From the NCBI GenBank assembly GCA_003344405.1, contig NOWV01000172.1:1-64000 (forward strand): 64,000 nt of DNA, written 5' to 3'. Position numbers and translations under genes: made by a program. Shown here piece after piece: positions 37,301 through 49,262 of this stretch (its first letter is position 1; each line of letters begins with the position of its first letter). The notes under the pieces were generated by a model. It saw nothing but the letters and a program-made list of their open reading frames with translations, made no database searches and was not told where the DNA came from. Source of the stretch: Trichoplax sp. H2 (lineage: Eukaryota > Placozoa > Uniplacotomia > Trichoplacea).

Positions 37301-40300
37301 ACTACCAGACCATGCAATTAAAAATATACAAATAGCTTATGCAAAAGTATTTAGCCAATTTAGCTCAAAAACAATTTTATTACTTAACTTCTAATCTCAG
37401 CAGTTGCTAATTCTAAATTAGCATTATTCTTGCCCTAGCCTCTATCAAATTATACCACACCTATTCAGCTAGTAGAAATTATCTATAAGGAATTTCTTAA
37501 GCATACGTCGTATAGTGCTTTATTTTACATTAAAAGTACACCCTCAAACACATTACAGGTGTAATCAGCTGAAATCACTACACCAATTCAATTTTACAGT
37601 TTTACCAACAACAATTTCAATTCGGTACTGGTACTTCCAATCACAAATTCAAGCCCTTTTATAGTAATTATGCTCAAGTGTATCAGTTTAGCTACTATTT
37701 TGAAAGTTCTTGAAGGGCTTGAGATTATTCATACAGTTCCGAACTTCCAATGTTGCATGTTCTATATACTTGTAAAGCATATCTGTTATTATATTTTTAC
37801 CTCAACGACAGTAAATCAAATTAGCTATGATAGGATTTCATTAAGATATAAAAACATGTGTTTTGCTAGTCTTTGTAAAATATTCCACGAATAGATTTGA
37901 TATTACTCTTATTTATCTATGATTAGACATTGATTAACAGGATTTAAAATACTCCTTTCGATTCAAATTTGGTCAATCATATTACATATGCCATACGTAC
38001 TGATCCACTTGATAAAAGATGAATCTGTCTATGAATTTCACGATAGGAAAGAATTACTAGGAAAGATAATTTCAGTTTATCTTTCTACCCTTTATTCTGT
38101 ATGGATTTTATTCTAAAAAGACTTAATTATAGGATGATACCATAATATACGGGTACTCCTGCATTTACCAAAGAAGGATAATACCTGAGACTGCCAATTC
38201 ATAGGTATACTAGGCAACATCAATATGAATAAGTGTTCGTGCTGTGCCTATTTATTGGCAGAAAATGTGTAGTAAATATCCTAAATTAGTATACAAAAGG
38301 GCTATTACCAAACCTTCGATCCTATGATTCTTATCAATTTGTAAATATGTACTATTGTATATCGTTTGGTATAGATTCTATAGTTTAATAGATAATTTAG
38401 ATTAATTCAATCAGCCAAAATTTAATCAAAATAATATAAGCGGACGAATAAGTTGTTTATTAAACTTTTTCATCCCCTGTCTTTCCTATTAAACTGTGAA
38501 TATTGCCGAATACTGTGTAATTTTGAATAATTTCAATAGGATATGACGTACTATAAACCACAGTAATTAATCTGACAAATTGTTATCTGAATGTTATTGG
38601 TAAAGGTGCAATTATCGAATTTTTGATGTTAGATTACATTTCTTGCACTAGCTGAATTACTATACAAGTCACATAGGCTAACTATTAGGATAATTTCACA
38701 CAAAATATTACAAATCCAATATTTTATTAGACTAATGACAGTATTTACGGGTAATGGGCTTAAAAACTAAATTCTATCATCTCCGTATACTAGCTACGGC
38801 TTAAAATAAAGTAGACTAATTAAATCAGACTTACTATGATCAAAGTACTACAGCTATGCCGCGCTAGTTATTTAAATGTTAACCCTGAGCAACTTGTTAA
38901 CTGTAGGTAGCGTGCCTTACTTGTTCGATGTGGTCTAGATATCTGAATAAGTAATGTAGGCTAATTCAATCTGATTCATCCTCGTTTTTAAAATTAGAGA
39001 AACTTCCTTTGTAGATACCTTAATGTTCAATATTATTTAAACAAGAATCCCATTATTTATAGATAATTGCAAAATGATATCATAGTTTTTGTTGTCTTTT
39101 AGTACCGACTTCTGGTACAATCAGGGATGTATTTTAATTCTGGCGAAGATAGCTGTAAATGGTATTCAACAGAGACTATTTGAAAAGTCAAAAGCTGCTG
39201 TAAAATGATATAAAAGTTGCTAGTATTTAGTAGCAGCCAGAATGGAGATGAATTTCAACTCAAATACTAGAATAGCTGAATAGAAATTTTCGCATTTATC
39301 TTCTATAACTTTCAAAACTTATTATTGCATCAGCTATATGCTTTATATCAAGGATAACTGAAGCATCTTCTAATAGTCTGTATATGCATACAATAAATAA
39401 TGATAGTATCCAATACAATATCAGTCTTTCTCTTCTTAACTGTCTGTACTGACAGATAAACAGAAATTCTATCCTACTATTATTAGTCTATGTGTCTTCT
39501 ACCAAAGTCCTTTATCCATTTATTTTTAGCGCGGAGCGAAGGCTTTTCATAGTTATCAATAAAAGACATAAAAATATTTTTATTTTCTACCCTTCATCAA
39601 ATATTGAAGTATCTGTCAAATAAAGTGAATTAGAAAAAATTTATCCTAGTAACCGAAATGTATATCCTTACTTAGTGAATATTAAAATAATAAATTCATT
39701 TTAGTAACCATCAACTACGTATGTATTTGACGCAGTTGCCAGGCAAATAGACGATATCATGTTGCAATAATATTGCTGCAGCCAAAAGATCACTTTGGAT
39801 ACAATTCTTGCTGATATGACGTCCTAAGTTGAGAAGAATATACTGTATGATTAATATTCAACTTTGAAAATCAATATTCCTATTCTCTTTAATTAAATCG
39901 ATATAAATGGTCAAAAAGAATACAGCAGCAAGAACGATAGAATGTATAAACATATAGACATTATCATGACATCAGAGAGAGAGCTAATAATCCATTAAAA
40001 TGTGCAACTGTTATTATAATATTTGAATAAATTGCGAGATTTTCATTGAATATCGTAGTTGATCTAAAACATGGATCAGTAAAGTGCTTTGTTGGAGTCA
40101 ATATATTTCATTAAAGTTTTAAGGACTGCACCTGTCTGAAAATAAAAAATTCTAATTGTTCCCAAAGGTAAATACTGTACTTTACTGTATCAGAATTACA
40201 TCTTTGATAAATGTTACACCGATGCTATTTTTCTTTACCAATGTAGTAGATTCAAATATTGATTAAGCATTCGTCTATGAAAGCAGAACGTCAACGGTAT

Positions 40301-41068
40301 TTCCTGACTATAGTTATATGGTTACGATATTGTATAGCAGCAACAATATCCTTCTTTCTTCAAATCGCTAAAATAAATAGGCATTTATCCAATAACTATT
40401 GATGTTATTGTAATTGTTGCTATTAATAAATACAAACTTATGTAACGTTGCCTTACTCCATCAGAACTTATTTACCATCTAGATAATTAGCGTTTAATTA
40501 ACATAAAATCGTCCATTAAATACACTTCAACAGAATTACCTGTCTTTAAATTGGTCTAATCAGTAAGCATATCCAAAATATTAAAATAAGTTTCACCCTT
40601 AAGTTGAACATAATGGTATGTCGTAAATTATTTCTACGGCCTAGGGTTGACTAATCGTGTAGTAAAAATATTACTTACTAGTATTATGCTGATAGTACCT
40701 AGAAACATATATTAGTGAATACATTTCTCGTCGCTCCTTTGCTTTTATTTTAGTATTATCTTTAAAATATGTCATAATTTATTTATAAGGGATCGTCTTA
40801 ATTCATGTATTATAGATAAGGTGATTACCAATAAATTGCTTCCATTGCTGGAGATAAGTTGCTAATTGATTCCATTCGTTTATTTGACCTCTTCTTGCCG
40901 TATTGGCACCGATTATATTACCAATGATCTTCTGGACCAGACAAATTTCTCGTCAATCAACGCCCAATTTTCTACAATCGACCGCGGCTCAATCCATCTC
41001 TTTCATTCTTCTTGGCTTTCTCCAAAATTTCTTCGGCAAAGACATCTTGTTCAGTTATCAATATAATT
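31346..41068. other. Gene-poor stretch before receptor 2
   Basis: About 9.7 kb with no confident gene. Short frames at 34537-34767 (minus), 36530-36760 and 37670-37894 (plus) lack family similarity, and most lack a convincing ATG. The last 200 bp (about 40866-41068) are less AT-rich than the rest and probably form the 5' untranslated leader of receptor 2. Confidence 0.4.
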
Positions 41069-42517
41069 ATGGCCGATGTATTCAATGATTCAATTGCTAC
41101 ATCATCCAATCTTCAATGGTTTATCAATACTTCCACAATTATACCGAGCGAAATTTATACCAGAATTGGACCAAATCAGCCAATTAATCCTAATCCTAAT
41201 GTTAATGTCAAACCTTCCAATAGTAATGATGGCATACCATCAGATACGTTGTTACTAATCATACTCAGCTCTATTTTAGCTGTTACTAATATTGTAACAA
41301 ACATTTTAACATTAGCCTTAATCTTAACACGACGACATCTTCGAACTGTGGCTAATACTATCATTGCTAGCATGTTCGTCTGTCATTTATTTTATTCCTT
41401 TTTCTATACTATTCCTTATGTTGTTTTTAAAAGCCTTGAAATGACCGGTCGCCCCAGACTCAGCCATGCCAGCAATATTTACTGTCAAATGCTTATCTTT
41501 GTCCTTCCTAATGTCTTCTCTGTTAATATGAATTTTCATATTTGCGCTATCGCTATGGAACGGTTTATAAGCATTTCGGCACCATTTTGGTACCAAGATG
41601 TTATCTTAAACTGGAAAAGTATCGTATTTGTCACTGCTGGGCTTATATGGTTATTATCACTTTTGATTGGGTTCTATCCCTATCTTGATGGTCTCTATAT
41701 CTGGCAACCACACGCTTGTGTTCCAGGTGTAGATCCTGCAACAGCTCGATATTTAATTCCGTGGAATATCTTTATTACAGTATTTCGATCTGCTCTTCCT
41801 CTTGTATTTATATGCATATTTTATTGGAGAATCTATCGTATTGCTAAGCGAAAAACGATTGAATTAGTAAATCCTCATCCAAATAGCCCAAGGCAAACTG
41901 GTAGTGCGTATAAGGCTGCCAAAGTGATTGCAGTCATTATTGGTGTTTTTATTGTTTGTAAATTACCAAGGGATATAACTAATTTAATTCGTACATTTGA
42001 TCATAGCATTGGAAGACAGGAGATCTTACAAAGATTGCGATATTGGTGTGAATTTGTTGGCATTAACCTTAGTTCGTCAATTAATCCTTTATTGTATACC
42101 TACTTGAATAATTCATTCAGAAAGGAGCTGAAATTATTAATTCGACGCTACAAAATCAGAAGAGATAGATCCTATTTGTCAACGAAAGAAAAACCAACTC
42201 AAGCAAGACGTAGAATACGCTCCAGTAAGAAAGCTGAGTCTGTGCTCTTAAAGAAACAAAATAAAGCCAGTAATTATGAAATTGCCACTGGCAGTTATCA
42301 AAATGGAAGCTTAAAAACGACGGATATTATAGTCAACCGAACCAGCACTACTTTTAGATTGGAAAAATCACAATCATCTACCAATAAATTTTCAACTCAG
42401 GAAAAGATTTATGCTCAATATGACCTATTTCTTAATAATAATCATCCTCTAGATCATCATACAAGTGATGACTATTTCGGTTTAGAGAACAACTATCATT
42501 GTGAAACCGTAGTCTAA
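41069..42517 (+). CDS. Rhodopsin-family (class A) GPCR, receptor 2
   Basis: A single exon encodes 482 residues from ATG 41069; the frame is open further upstream but only from a TTG. It is a clear paralogue of receptor 1: more than half of the aligned core residues are identical by eye. Seven membrane helices lie at about 60-87, 94-120, 138-168, 184-210, 229-257, 282-308 and 323-346. Cys139 and Cys217 form the expected disulfide pair. Glu164-Arg165-Phe166 is an intact E/DRY-type motif. TM6 has CKLP and TM7 has NPLLY. Helix 8 is basic (RRYKIRRD). The Ser/Thr-rich tail ends ETVV, identical to receptor 1. The ligand is unknown. It is expected to couple to G proteins in the plasma membrane. Confidence 0.9.
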   Translation: MADVFNDSIATSSNLQWFINTSTIIPSEIYTRIGPNQPINPNPNVNVKPSNSNDGIPSDTLLLIILSSILAVTNIVTNILTLALILTRRHLRTVANTIIASMFVCHLFYSFFYTIPYVVFKSLEMTGRPRLSHASNIYCQMLIFVLPNVFSVNMNFHICAIAMERFISISAPFWYQDVILNWKSIVFVTAGLIWLLSLLIGFYPYLDGLYIWQPHACVPGVDPATARYLIPWNIFITVFRSALPLVFICIFYWRIYRIAKRKTIELVNPHPNSPRQTGSAYKAAKVIAVIIGVFIVCKLPRDITNLIRTFDHSIGRQEILQRLRYWCEFVGINLSSSINPLLYTYLNNSFRKELKLLIRRYKIRRDRSYLSTKEKPTQARRRIRSSKKAESVLLKKQNKASNYEIATGSYQNGSLKTTDIIVNRTSTTFRLEKSQSSTNKFSTQEKIYAQYDLFLNNNHPLDHHTSDDYFGLENNYHCETVV

Positions 42518-44915
42518 TTTCCAACATATACGTATGCCCTTCCATTTTTCCTTCATCTGGATCTAAATTAATATTTAATTACAGGCAGCTTCTAATGATC
42601 ACTTTAGCACATTATTAGTTCAATCTCAATGGCAAGCTATAACGATATTTTATTAATAAAAGTAAATGAAGACACTTGATGGGCTTATAAAATTTTAATT
42701 TTCATCCGGCCTGCTCTTATTAATAAATTTCCTTATCTTAATTAGCTTATACTTATTTCCTGATGTACTATACAATGTGATCGTCAAGGTGTTATTATCT
42801 CCATATAATCTTTCGAATCTTTTAAATTTATAAATGTATTTACAAATTATTAGAAAGCGAATTAACTTGCTATGTGATCACCAATTTGTAATATTTGAAC
42901 AAGTTTTCAATCACTAACGCAAGTGACCGAAGCTATCTTTACATTGTATAATAATGCAGAAAGCAAAATTGAAACATATCGATTGGTAAACAAGCTCTCG
43001 TATGTCAAATTCTTTTATTTATATCTTATTAACGAACTTATTTATTGCTTAAATTTAACGATTACTTCAGCCATTGGAATTATTATAACAATACTAGGTA
43101 GAAATTATTTTAACTTAAATTCTTTCTCGACTACTATGTACATTTCAAGAGGACAGGGTAGTTGTATAAAGTGATTGTAACTTTCGCATTTTTCTGATAT
43201 AATCCATTAATATAGTTTTAATTCTGGTCGGACCCAGAATACTTGCATTGCACCCTATGTTTCTATACTTTTTAAATTTCGCAATCCTACAATTTACTCA
43301 TTTATCATACTACTTGATTGATAAGTTGCTATTGTCACTGAATAGATCGAAATAAGTCATTTAAATGTTTTGGCTATTATATGAAAAACATAGCTGGCAA
43401 TGTAATCCAATTTGTAACCGTCAGTTAATATGCATTTATGATAACATTTCCCATCATTGTCGATAATAATTATTGCTATAGACTTGGATAGACTAGGCAA
43501 TACTATAAAAGAGACGTTATTGCAACAAATCATAATAGTCGTTTAATTAAGTTATACATACGTTCAGATCATTCGGCTAGATGTAATCAAATACAACGGA
43601 CAACCTCGAAGAATTTCTGATAGATACATATCTCATGCATTTCAGTTTTATCCTACTCGTTCAATATATAACATTAATGGCCGCTAAATAGATTTTTGAT
43701 TTAATGCTATAAATTTTTTGGACGCATCTGATAGTGAATAATTATAATCAAGACAATAACAATTTCTATGTTATTGTTGGAATAGGTAAGAGTGACGTAA
43801 TGGTTACAGTCTACTTACAAGTAGTAATTAATTAGCTGATTACAGGATCCGCTAGCATTAATATTGTTATTACTCTCAAATGATGTTAGATGGTTTACGC
43901 TATAGGGCTTGCTGGTGTATTTAGCCAAATAGTATTCGTGATGTAGAGAAATACATAAAGATTTTTGGGATAATACTCTAGTAGTCTACAACTTTACATA
44001 ATAGCAAAGGATTGTAGGAAATAGTGAAGACTGTAGACTTACCAGTGTAAGTGCTTTAAATAACTAAACACAACAAGTTATATTTGAACGTATTACAATA
44101 AGACTACAAAAATATCCGTATTTAAGAATAATATAAAATGATTATATTTTAAGAATATCTATATTAGTTACAGTATAATCTAAAAATACTACAGTATTCC
44201 AAGTACGTGATCGCAGTACGCCTATCATTACCTACGGTAAAATTCTCGTATACTGTACTGTGAATTTATTCCGCATCGATGATCTGATGCATCGACAATC
44301 TTTATTTGCTTACTTTGAGCAATAGAGGATTCATTAGCTTACTGTAGCCATAATTTGAAAACACCAATACAGCATTAATGATATCATTCCAGCTTTAAAC
44401 TATGCGATAAGTAGTTCCCAACTCAAAAATCTACAGTAAATTAAAGACAGTGGCCGCAGTTGTATTATACAAGTAATTTGCCACTTTGCCTTGATATAAA
44501 TCAGTATTCTAAAGCTAAAATCTACAAGTTTGCAAATTGTGTTACAAGTGAAGATTTATTTGCAGTATACAGTATATTGGTTTATCTGGAAATAACAAAT
44601 TCAGATAACAGACAGAACTTTAACTATATATGCTTAAACTATTTACATAAGGTTAAGCTGTCTTTAACATCTAAAACACTTGACTATTAAAAGTCAACGA
44701 CATAGTAGCGACAACTTCACCATCGACCTAAAAGATCTGGATAAATGGACAGGGGAAAAAATAGCAGTGATCAGAAACTTGTTACCTTGAGAAGTTACAA
44801 TGGCATTATAGGTAGATATAATGCAGTTGTATCAAAAATTCGATATGATAGAAATACATATTTCTAAAATAGCATTAAATATCGTGTTACGTTAGGACTA
44901 AATATAAGCACAATA
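42518..44915. other. Intergenic stretch between receptor 2 and SNRPA1 (convergent)
   Basis: No confident gene. Two plus-strand pieces look mildly coding: 44460-44690 (no ATG) and 44668-44790, a stop-bounded 40-codon frame ending NLLP, with hydrophilic composition around DLKDLDKWTGEK. Neither matches a family I recognise. TACAGT/ACTGTA motifs begin to be frequent here (44160-44580). Confidence 0.35.
42655..42660 (+). terminator. Candidate polyadenylation signal of receptor 2
   Basis: AATAAA lies 138 nt after the stop, matching the position and context of the site after receptor 1. Confidence 0.4.
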
Positions 44916-47664
44916 TTAGGTTTCCATTTCAACTTCTTCAACTTCCATCTCGTCACCACCAGCGTTATCGCTTGCAATGATATTATCAGGATATTGGCCA
45001 GCTTTCAGCATCACTTCCAGTCGTTGTACTTCTTCTAAAGTATTAGCTTTAGCAATAGCTTCCTATGATAAATACACAGCATGGTCCATTGCAGTACTAT
45101 ATCATTATTATATTGCAGTTTAACTTACTAAGGGAAATAAATGCATTAACGATTTCACTTTCAATTAAACAGAGAGAAATTACTAGTCGGTCACCTTGAT
45201 AGCATTCGCATGAGAGTTTGTAACGGCAGCCTTAGCCTCCTCAAGTTTTTCCCCAGGCATAAATCTGAACATTGTTTTATAAAGAGCAATTTTAATGATA
45301 TTCAGTCAATAGAATCATAGTTTGTCTGCTAAAAACGTAAAATTAAACAAGGTTTTATTTCACCAACGTTTTACTCTTTTTGCCAATTTCATTCAGTAAA
45401 TCTTTTCCCTGAGAACCTGCAAATAATTTCTCAGCTGCGATGCGCTCCTAAGACGTAATCGGTGTGATCAATAGTATATATATAACACTACTAATGATTA
45501 TATCTGTAAGTTCCGATTTAAACTAGTGGCATTAGTTTACAATATTTATGTGTCTCGACCGTAATTAAAAATTTAACTAATATGCGGTAAATATCTTTAC
45601 CTAGCTATGCAAATATCTGGTGATAATTTAAGGAGCTTACCTTTTCCTTTACTTTTAGAAAGTCGAGCAATTTAATGTGTGGCAGTTTGTAGATAACGTA
45701 AAGTCGATAATGTTTTTTATTTGCAATAGGATTCTTCAATAAGCTATATAACAAACGCGATATATGGGTAGGTTAACGTTGCAAGAGTTACAATTAAGCC
45801 AAGGATTTCGCTTGATGCATTAAAACATTAAGGGTATCATTGAACATGCTAAGTTATAAAACATGAAGCTATATAATTTTACTGCACACAAAATATTTCG
45901 CATAATTTACCACAGAGACTTGAGTGTTTTAACCGTCGACAAAGGTTCAATATCTCCCTAAATGGTATGCAAATCAATTTAACAATTTTTTGGTCTGAAA
46001 ATCTGAAATTTGCCTTAACTAGTAAAGTAAAATAACTGATACTTTCTACATATTTACTAAGGCGACAATTCATATCAAACTACACGTACATGATTTCGAT
46101 TTGTCAATAGGATACCATTTACTCTATACGAGCATTACAACTGCAATGCAAAAACTAGACCTACCAATTCTTGCATATTGTTGCAAGTTAAAATAAGTTC
46201 TTCCAGCATAGGGAGACTATCTTCTAAATTAGAACCGATACGACTACAATAAAAATAAATAAATAATATTTTAAAATCATAATGTATTCACGCTTCTATA
46301 TACTGTACTGTACTTAAAATGACCGAATCTCTCACTTGGAATAACTACAACTAATATCATTACGTAAGATTACTGTAAATTTAGTACTGTGACTAGTTAT
46401 GCATCAATGATACAACTAATGATCATACCATAGTTGATTGTTATTCAATAGGATACATTTCAGTCTACGTAGCAGAGGAAACCCTTCTAATTTCCTAATT
46501 CCATTATCCGAGAAATCAATGGTATCGAATTGATCCTATCATTAAGATTTAAGTTCAACTTTAAAAGTTGTTTCTTATAGCAGATTGCTATCATATCAAT
46601 ATGGTAAAGAGCAAGTAATTGTCCATCACATATCCTATCCTAAGTGATTATAATTTATAATGTCATCGTCCAAGTACAAAATCTAGTCCATTCGGCAAAT
46701 GCCTAGTATAATATCATGATATAAGAGTACACTACCAAAATTTCTAAGTCTAATACATTAATTATTGATTAATAGCGGAAATGTTGTATGTAATTGAGTA
46801 AGATATATGACAAGGCTGCATTTGCCATAGCAATTAACAACTAAGAATGCAGATATATCGATATTTTATACAGTAGCACAAACAAATCTCGACTATAACT
46901 ATTGTACGATATGTACAGTACAAATACCATTAGTACAGTACAGTATGGTGTAAAATAGTAATACATCATCGGCGATAATGGATTGTCTTACCAAAGTTGC
47001 TCCAAGGTTTTCTAAAATAGTAATCCGATTACCTAACATTGAACAAGAAATAGCGGCTGTCAGAAATCCAATTGGTATTAAAATAAGAAAATTGAGTGCT
47101 TTCATCAATAATAAAATTATATAATAGATCCAATGCAAGACTAGAGCAATGCACATTAACGTGGATAATTGATTTTACTACGAACTACAGAAAAATAATC
47201 ATCCAAGATTATAATGAAAAGAGGAGAATCTCTTCAAGAATTCAGGTGTTGCTGATACTATATGGAAATCAATACGCTGTACAAGATTATAAAAATTAAA
47301 CCAGATTGAGCTTTACAGCTTTCAAATAGGCTTCCTTGTAGGTAGTATACAGTATATTGACTTGATGACACAAGGCCAACATGCAGTTTTTCAACATGAA
47401 TTGATCGACTGATGTTGTAGTCATTGCACCAATCACTGTAGACATTTGAGCAAATTATCCTCCATAATATACAATATCTTACGAAATCAAAGTATTATCT
47501 GATACTGTAAATACAACTTTGCAATTCAAGCTCTCACTATCTTGTACAGTAGCCAACGATTGCTGTAGTAGATTGAACCAACCTCGAAGATCTAACTCTC
47601 GATCTTTGACAGCGTTGGTAAATTGCGGTGCCATAGCAATTAAATCTGCAGTTAATTTAACCAT
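44916..47664 (-). CDS. SNRPA1: U2 small nuclear ribonucleoprotein A' (U2A')
   Basis: Nine exons, read on the minus strand: 47583-47664, 46992-47032, 46429-46535, 46165-46243, 45911-45957, 45641-45743, 45368-45447, 45195-45264, 44916-45062. They join in frame to 251 residues (human protein about 255). The N-terminus MVKLTADLI and DRELDLRG, the leucine-rich repeats (IENLGATL-like, IDFSDNGIRKLEGFPLLRRL, LILTCNNMQEL), the cap segment KKHYRLYVIYKLPHIK, and the C-terminal TLEEVQRL..LKAGQ with an acidic tail all match U2A' in order. U2A' binds U2B'' and stem-loop IV of U2 snRNA in the nucleus and is part of U2 snRNP at the branch site. Introns after exons 1 and 7 both start with the unusual donor GTTGGT. 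The assignment is firm; the exact ends of the smallest exons are inferred from frame. Confidence 0.93.
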
Positions 47665-47715
47665 GATGATTTAACGCACAGGAATTTTTTTATACAAAAT
47701 TGTTGAAATAAAAGA
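47665..47715 (-). promoter_or_regulatory. Possible SNRPA1 core promoter/leader
   Basis: Read on the minus strand, a TATA-like TTTGTATAAAAAAATTCC lies about 25-40 bp upstream of the ATG, which would leave a very short leader. No initiator is certain. Confidence 0.25.
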
Positions 47716-47726
47716 TTGGTCACAAA

Positions 47727-47830
47727 GACGGAGCCTCCTAGCTCAAATAGAGGACACAGCTTTTAATTGACGATGGAGCCTCCTAGTTTAAGTAGAGGAT
47801 ACAGCTTGGAGTTCACGATAGAGCCGAGTG
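47727..47830. repeat. 44-bp tandem repeat next to the SNRPA1 start
   Basis: Two clear copies (from 47727 and 47769) share GGAGCCTCCTAG, then TAGAGGA.ACAGCTT, at a spacing of 44 bp. A third partial copy (GATAGAGCCGAG) begins near 47816. The location suggests a promoter-proximal element, which is an inference. Confidence 0.65.
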
Positions 47831-47879
47831 GAAAATTCGACGAGTTCGCGCAAATCTCGTTGACCAATGGCTTACAGAG

Positions 47880-49080
47880 TTACAGTATAGCACAGCACTA
47901 CACTTGGCGTTCAACAAGGCAAATCTGACAGTATACCCTTAGTAACGCACTGAACACTCCGTACTGGACACCACTACGCTGTACTGTATGCCGTAGTACC
48001 CCGGTCGATGCAGCGGTGTCTCTCTACTCCGTGGTCCATGTGTAGTCAATGAGTGAACGTTTACAGTGTACAGTACAGCTGCGACCGTAATCTACAGTAC
48101 TGTAGCGCAGAGTACTGTACTGTACTGTAGTCCATATTGTGCGCCAGCCAGTCCCAAGGACTAAACGAGACAATAGAATTTCTACGGTGAAATGTCCTAC
48201 AGTACGAGTCCATTTCTTGTACTGTACACTGTACAGTCCATGATAAAAAACGGCTTGATTTGGGCCGAATGCGGAAATTCTGATTTCACTTTTGACGTTC
48301 AAATCATGAACGAATATTGCTAATTTGAAAGCAGATGAAACGCGAGTTGTTCATTTAATTTTCGAATTAGATTATAGCCGTTCAACACAGAAATGCACGA
48401 ATACATTACAGTTCTATTATTCCGGCTAATAGTGAGCGTTCCATCAGTGCTTCCATTCCATATTACAGTACAGTAAGTTCTGTATTAATGAGCACCAGAC
48501 TGTCGACAATACAGTGTATTACGGAATGAAAGAAGTACAGTACAGTACGCAAGCAAGCACGTCCCTGTCGACTAGTAACTACGCACTCTCTTTCCGCTCC
48601 GTTCAGTCTTATACAGTACAGATCTACACTTATTCTACAGTACTGTACTGTACACTGTACAGTACCACACAGTTTTACAGTACCACAGTCATTACTACGG
48701 TACCACCCTGTGTTTTTATACTGTAGTACTGTATTACAGTACTCATTTTGTTTTGTACTGTACGGTCGTGTGTAAAAACTAAGAAATGACACGACAGGAA
48801 CTCGCACCCTTCGAGAGTTGACTGTACTGTACACTGTACACTGTACAGTATGCATTTTGGAGCGGACACGTGGTTTGTCAACACTGAACACTACAGTCAA
48901 CAGTGTGTACAGTACAGTCCGCTCTTAGCTCGTACTGTACAGAACCACAAGTCAGTAGTACAGTACTGTAGACCACTATACTGTACTGTACTATACTGTA
49001 GTACAGTACTGTGCAGTACAGTGTAGAGACTTGGCAAGCACACCGTACTCTACACTGTACAGTGTACAGTGACCGAGCGA
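47880..49080. repeat. Dense CTGTA/TACAG pentamer field
   Basis: Hand counting gives about 46 occurrences of ACTGTA or its complement TACAGT between about 48062 and 49076, against fewer than one per kb expected from base composition. They occur as short runs (TACTGTACTGTACTGTA) in both orientations, so the region is full of GTAC-centred palindromes and can fold on itself. Base composition is less AT-rich than the surroundings. Reading frames across it (for example 48463-48900 minus) are artefacts of the repeat. It lies upstream of SNRPA1, between two divergent genes. Function unknown. Confidence 0.8.
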
Positions 49081-49262
49081 CTGTCACATTTCATCGGGTT
49101 TTGGAATTTTTGATGGCAATCCATTTTGAACCGTGCCTTGACTCCATACCCACATTGCATTGTACAATGTCCATTAGCCTTTGTAATATGATTTCTATAA
49201 ATATACACTAATTGATGTAAAGGATGATGAGAGGATGGAGAGCAGGTTTATGTATTGATTGA

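Noticed and set aside
36530-37894. Two plus-strand frames (36530-36760, 37670-37894)
   Set aside because: Composition is biased to Ile/Tyr/Phe/Leu as expected from AT-rich non-coding DNA, and no motifs were seen.
41012-41068. N-terminal extension of receptor 2 by 19 residues
   Set aside because: The extension begins at TTG, not ATG. The ATG at 41069 aligns with the start of receptor 1 and lies in better context.
45879-46073. 64-codon minus-strand frame overlapping SNRPA1 exon 5
   Set aside because: A shadow frame across the intron-exon boundary. The true exon (45911-45957) reads in another frame and matches U2A'.
48463-48900. 145-codon minus-strand frame in the pentamer field
   Set aside because: It is made of translated CTGTA/TACAG repeats (TVQCTVYST-like runs). 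The same happens in overlapping frames on both strands, so it is not a gene.
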